Positions 5,243 to 7,600 of a stretch of 7,600 bases of DNA are shown in pieces. Source of the DNA: Actinomycetota bacterium. Lineage in GTDB: Bacteria; Actinomycetota; Actinomycetes; Nanopelagicales; Nanopelagicaceae. Numbering within the stretch: position 1 is the stretch's first letter; the number at the start of each line of letters is the position of its first letter. A program made the position numbers and the translations under genes. Location: the NCBI GenBank assembly GCA_005777515.1, contig SXMA01000133.1:1-7600 (forward strand). Reading direction: 5' to 3'. The notes under the pieces are model-generated. The model ran no database searches, was not told where the DNA came from, and saw only the letters and a program-made list of their open reading frames with translations.

Positions 5243-6037
5243 GTGAGCTCTCCTTTATATATTGAAAAGAGCGGCGCTGGAGATCCCCTAGTTCTAATCC
5301 ATGGCATGGGCTCTGCCAGCAATGCTTTCAAATCTATTCGATCCACGTTAGGTAAAGACTTCTTAGTAGTCACCCTAGATCTTCCAGGACATGGCAAGAG
5401 CGCCTATCAAAAAGGTGAATTGATGGATCCTCAATCTTTGGCACTTAGAGTGTTGGAGGAGTTAAGTGCTGCCTCGATTGAGAAATTTCATCTTGCAGGT
5501 AATTCACTTGGTGGCTGGATTACGATGGAGATGGCTGCAATTGCTCCAGGAAGAGTCAGATCTCTAGTAGGCATCGCTCCTGCTGGTCTTTGGCTCAACC
5601 CCTATAACGCTAGATATCCAGGCACAGCGCTAGCTCGATTTCTTGCTAGATACACAATTAAGCTTGCTCCAACAGCGCTTCACTTCGAAGTCGCTCGCAG
5701 ATTAGGTTTTGCTGATGTTAGCCCGCGGTGGCAAGAGTTCTCTTATGAATTATGTCTTGATGCAACAATTGCTATGGCTAGCGCAGAGGGCTACTACCCA
5801 GCTTGGGATGGCATGTTACTAAAGCGTTTTGATCGTCAGATATCTGATTCGATTCCAGTGACAATAATCTTTGGTGATTCAGATAGAACACTGCCTGAGA
5901 CAAGCTGCCAGGAGAGATCACTTGCACCAAAGCATGCTAGATGGATCATATTCTCTAATACCGGCCATGCTCCGATGTGGGATAGTCCCCTTGATGTAAT
6001 CGATGAAATCAAAAAAGCAGCGGGAGCAGCAAAGTGA
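5243..6037 (+). CDS. Alpha/beta hydrolase fold protein
   Basis: This encodes a 264-residue cytoplasmic hydrolase, standard length. The catalytic set is intact: oxyanion HGMGS (20-24), DLPGHGKS (46-53), nucleophile elbow GNSLGG with Ser88 (86-91), acid within GDSDRT (Asp214 most likely, 211-216) and GHAP with His242 (241-244). A variable cap runs from about 115 to 200. The fold covers esterases, lipases, C-C hydrolases and haloperoxidases, so the substrate is unknown. The next gene starts inside its stop codon (GTGA overlap), so it is translated together with the crtA-like gene. That suggests a role in carotenoid tailoring, for example on an ester, but this is inference from position. Start is GTG; no nearer in-frame start keeps the first beta-strand. 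Confidence 0.88.
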   Translation: MSSPLYIEKSGAGDPLVLIHGMGSASNAFKSIRSTLGKDFLVVTLDLPGHGKSAYQKGELMDPQSLALRVLEELSAASIEKFHLAGNSLGGWITMEMAAIAPGRVRSLVGIAPAGLWLNPYNARYPGTALARFLARYTIKLAPTALHFEVARRLGFADVSPRWQEFSYELCLDATIAMASAEGYYPAWDGMLLKRFDRQISDSIPVTIIFGDSDRTLPETSCQERSLAPKHARWIIFSNTGHAPMWDSPLDVIDEIKKAAGAAK

Positions 6038-6693
6038 TTCTGGTTTTCTTTTGGAAAATAAAAGCTCGCTACATCCCTTGGGCAATTCTGCATATGGGAC
6101 TCGATCGTCTTGCACTTGCTAGAAGAAGTGATGTTAAATTCTGGAAGTTATTAGGTGCTGGAAAAGGTGAGACCTTCACCCCAAGGGATGCCGATGTTCT
6201 TCGCTGGGGCTTGCTAGTTGTAGTTGATGAAGACTCAGAGATTGCTAATTCAAGGCTGATTAATCGCTGGAACAAGAAGGCCCAATCGCAATTTAGCGGC
6301 CAGCTATCTCCGATATCAATTAATGGCGCTTGGTCAAAGAAGAGCCCTTTTGATCAGATTCCTAAAGCTGGTAGTGATTGGAGCGGAAAAATAGTTGCGA
6401 TCACGAGGGCTAGGATTAAATGGCGTAAGAATTTTATTTTCTGGAGCTCAGTTCCCCCAGTCACAACAAGCCTGCATAGCTCACCAGGATTAATTTCTGC
6501 TATTGGAATTGGTGAGGCTCCAATTGGATTACAAGGCACTTTCTCCATCTGGGAATCTGGCGAAGCAGTTAAGAATTTTGCTTATTCAGGCGCTGCTCAT
6601 AGAGAGGCAATAAAGGCTACGCATCGCCATGCTTGGTATGCCGAGGAGATGTTTGCTCGCTTTGCCCTTATTAAATCTAATGGCTCGCTATAA
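6034..6693 (+). CDS. CrtA-like protein (spheroidene monooxygenase family)
   Basis: This encodes a 219-residue protein with the block pattern of the CrtA family: WAILHMGLDRLALAR (16-30), FWKLLGAGKGETFTPRDAD (36-54), RWGLLVV (57-63), GAWSKKSPF (98-106), IVAITRARIK (120-129), FWSSVPPV (136-143), GIGEAPIGLQGTFSIW (158-173), FAYSGAAHREAI (182-193) and WYAEEMFARF (201-210). CrtA oxidises the acyclic end of carotenoids to a keto group; the substrate here is presumably an acyclic or monocyclic carotenoid, fitting the CruF gene just downstream. The start is GTG at 6034, overlapping the hydrolase stop by 4 nt, with GGGAG (6022-6026) as Shine-Dalgarno 7 nt upstream. The family signature begins before the later ATG at 6094, so the GTG is preferred. 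Some actinobacterial members are annotated only as monooxygenases. Confidence 0.85.
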   Translation: MILVFFWKIKARYIPWAILHMGLDRLALARRSDVKFWKLLGAGKGETFTPRDADVLRWGLLVVVDEDSEIANSRLINRWNKKAQSQFSGQLSPISINGAWSKKSPFDQIPKAGSDWSGKIVAITRARIKWRKNFIFWSSVPPVTTSLHSSPGLISAIGIGEAPIGLQGTFSIWESGEAVKNFAYSGAAHREAIKATHRHAWYAEEMFARFALIKSNGSL

Positions 6694-6695
6694 GG

Positions 6696-6701
6696 CACAA
6701 T
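6696..6701 (+). promoter_or_regulatory. Possible -10 element / leaderless start of the cruF-type gene
   Basis: CACAAT (4 of 6 to TATAAT) ends exactly 6 nt before the ATG at 6708, in the 14-nt gap after the crtA-like gene. AAGG at 6692-6695 lies 12 nt before the ATG, too far for a normal ribosome site. Read-through from upstream remains possible. Confidence 0.4.
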
Positions 6702-6707
6702 TAACCC

Positions 6708-7514
6708 ATGTCGATTCGTAATTATCGCCCGAAGCCTGATTCCAGGCGCACGATAACACCTTGGCGAAATTTTACTCTGGTTGCAGTATTAACTGTTGCT
6801 CTAGCTCTTCAACTCTCCTATCCCTTAATTGAAGGAGAGCGTCTTCGGCTTGTAACTATCGCAACTGTCTATTGGGCAGCAGGAGCTATGTTGCTCCACG
6901 CTCTCTTTGCTTATGGCCTGACTTATGCAATCAGATTTCTGCTAATCACTTTCACCTATTCCCTGTTGATTGAACAAATTGGCATGAGAACTACCTGGCC
7001 TTTTGGAAGTTATGAGTATTCGCCATCTCTTGGTTATCAAATATTTGGCGTTCCATTAGTAGTTCCATTTGCTTGGATCATGATGGCCCACTCAGTATTT
7101 ATTGCAGCGAGAAGAGTTGCCCCAAACCTAGTCTTCCTAGTCGGTGGGTATGGCCTTATGGCCTGGGATCTATTTCTTGATCCTCAGATGGTTTCAGCTG
7201 GAAGATGGAGTTGGGAGATAAGTGGCAGAAGCGTTCCATTTCAACCAGAAATTCCACTCTCCAATACCTTCGGCTGGCTATTGACTGGGATGGGGTTGAT
7301 GGCTCTTCTCAACATCTTCCTACCTAAAGAGAGACGCTCACTTGGTTCAAGTAGAGCAGTTCCTGAATTCTTTCTTGCTTGGAGTTGGATTGGTGGCATT
7401 GTGATTAACATTTTTCATTTCAATAGGCCAGGTGTGGCATTCCTTGGAGGATCAGCGCTAGGAGCGCTAGTTATCTGGTATTTCATGTCAGTTAAGTACG
7501 GCCGCCGAGATTAA
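6708..7514 (+). CDS. cruF: CruF-type carotenoid 1',2'-hydratase (DUF422 membrane protein)
   Basis: This encodes a 268-residue integral membrane protein with about seven hydrophobic segments (22-42, 49-70, 74-90, 112-134, 141-156, 186-205, 219-261 as two). DUF422/CruF blocks are present: LLIEQIGMRTTWPFGSYEY at 86-104, VPLVVPFAWIMMAHSVFIA (115-133), GLMAWDLFLDPQMVSAGRW (149-167) and EIPLSNTFGWLL (181-192). CruF adds water across the 1',2' double bond of the psi-end of carotenoids such as gamma-carotene or lycopene, producing the hydroxyl that CruG glycosylates or another enzyme modifies. It sits 14 nt after the crtA-like gene and 6 nt before a gene whose start fits CruG. The short cytosolic N-terminus is basic (RNYRPKPDSRR). 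Substrate identity is inferred from family, not from the window. Confidence 0.88.
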   Translation: MSIRNYRPKPDSRRTITPWRNFTLVAVLTVALALQLSYPLIEGERLRLVTIATVYWAAGAMLLHALFAYGLTYAIRFLLITFTYSLLIEQIGMRTTWPFGSYEYSPSLGYQIFGVPLVVPFAWIMMAHSVFIAARRVAPNLVFLVGGYGLMAWDLFLDPQMVSAGRWSWEISGRSVPFQPEIPLSNTFGWLLTGMGLMALLNIFLPKERRSLGSSRAVPEFFLAWSWIGGIVINIFHFNRPGVAFLGGSALGALVIWYFMSVKYGRRD

Positions 7515-7517
7515 GGA
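7513..7517 (+). promoter_or_regulatory. Shine-Dalgarno of the last gene
   Basis: AAGGA, overlapping the cruF stop, lies 3 nt before the ATG at 7521. The core is good and the spacing short. It supports the start of the truncated gene and its translation from the same transcript. Confidence 0.5.
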
Positions 7518-7520
7518 AAA

Positions 7521-7600
7521 ATGACTTTTCTATTGGATGTCTCTGCTCTTCTGATTGCAATTATGCTTCTTTTAGCGGTCTTCAACTTCTTTACGTTGAG
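7521..7600 (+). CDS. Probable CruG-like glycosyltransferase (N-terminus only, runs off the window)
   Basis: Only 26 codons are visible: MTFLLDVSALLIAIMLLLAV followed by FNFFTL, a hydrophobic N-terminal anchor. Group 2 glycosyltransferases of the CruG type start with such a segment followed by a short basic stretch, and CruG is commonly next to CruF. No catalytic residue is in the window, so the call rests on position and the hydrophobic N-terminus; any membrane protein would also fit. The gene starts 6 nt after cruF. Confidence 0.5.
   Translation, partial: MTFLLDVSALLIAIMLLLAVFNFFTL

Noticed and set aside
5836..6275. Minus-strand open frames across the end of the hydrolase and start of the crtA-like gene
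   Set aside because: They are antisense to two genes with intact catalytic or family motifs and overlap each other; no domain recognised.
1..7600. CRISPR array, insertion sequence, phage gene, tRNA or rRNA
   Set aside because: No regularly spaced repeats, transposase motifs, terminal inverted repeats, cloverleaf-like segments or rRNA-like stretches were seen on either strand.

Overview
The window looks like chromosomal DNA of a low-to-moderate GC actinobacterium, most likely a freshwater planktonic lineage of the acI/Nanopelagicales type. This is inferred from an actinobacterial DUF6504-DnaE2 pair under an actinobacterial-type LexA box, genes packed with gaps of 6-15 nt or 4-nt overlaps, frequent GTG starts, many genes with no Shine-Dalgarno sequence, and small carotenoid and actinobacterial YbaK-type proteins. 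No database search was run.

Layout. On the minus strand (1-953) lies an SOS-controlled mutagenesis operon. A small DUF6504 protein is followed, through an ATGA overlap, by a DnaE2-type error-prone polymerase that runs off the left edge. Its promoter (TTGCTG, 17 bp, TAGTAT) abuts a perfect 16-bp LexA palindrome at the predicted transcription start. Divergently, 1075-3084 encodes a secreted 5'-nucleotidase/UshA-type phosphoesterase with an N-terminal fibronectin-III-like domain, closed by a strong terminator. A DoxX-family membrane protein (3222-3635, with its own terminator) and a TauE/SafE permease (3724-4473) follow. The gap after the permease holds a decayed C-terminal fragment of a thioredoxin-fold-independent, low-molecular-weight-phosphatase-type arsenate reductase (4535-4729).

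From 4739 to the right edge five genes run in one direction with almost no spacing: a YbaK/ProX-type tRNA-editing-domain protein, an alpha/beta hydrolase, a CrtA-like (spheroidene monooxygenase family) protein, a CruF-type carotenoid hydratase, and the start of a probable CruG-like glycosyltransferase. The last three, perhaps with the hydrolase, look like a set for tailoring the acyclic end of a carotenoid: hydration, oxidation and glycosylation.

A recurring feature is that five genes without a Shine-Dalgarno sequence each have a hexamer of the form nAnnnT exactly 6 nt before the start codon. This is the geometry of a -10 box feeding a leaderless mRNA. The three that lack it (doxX, the crtA-like gene, the final gene) have visible Shine-Dalgarno sequences instead.
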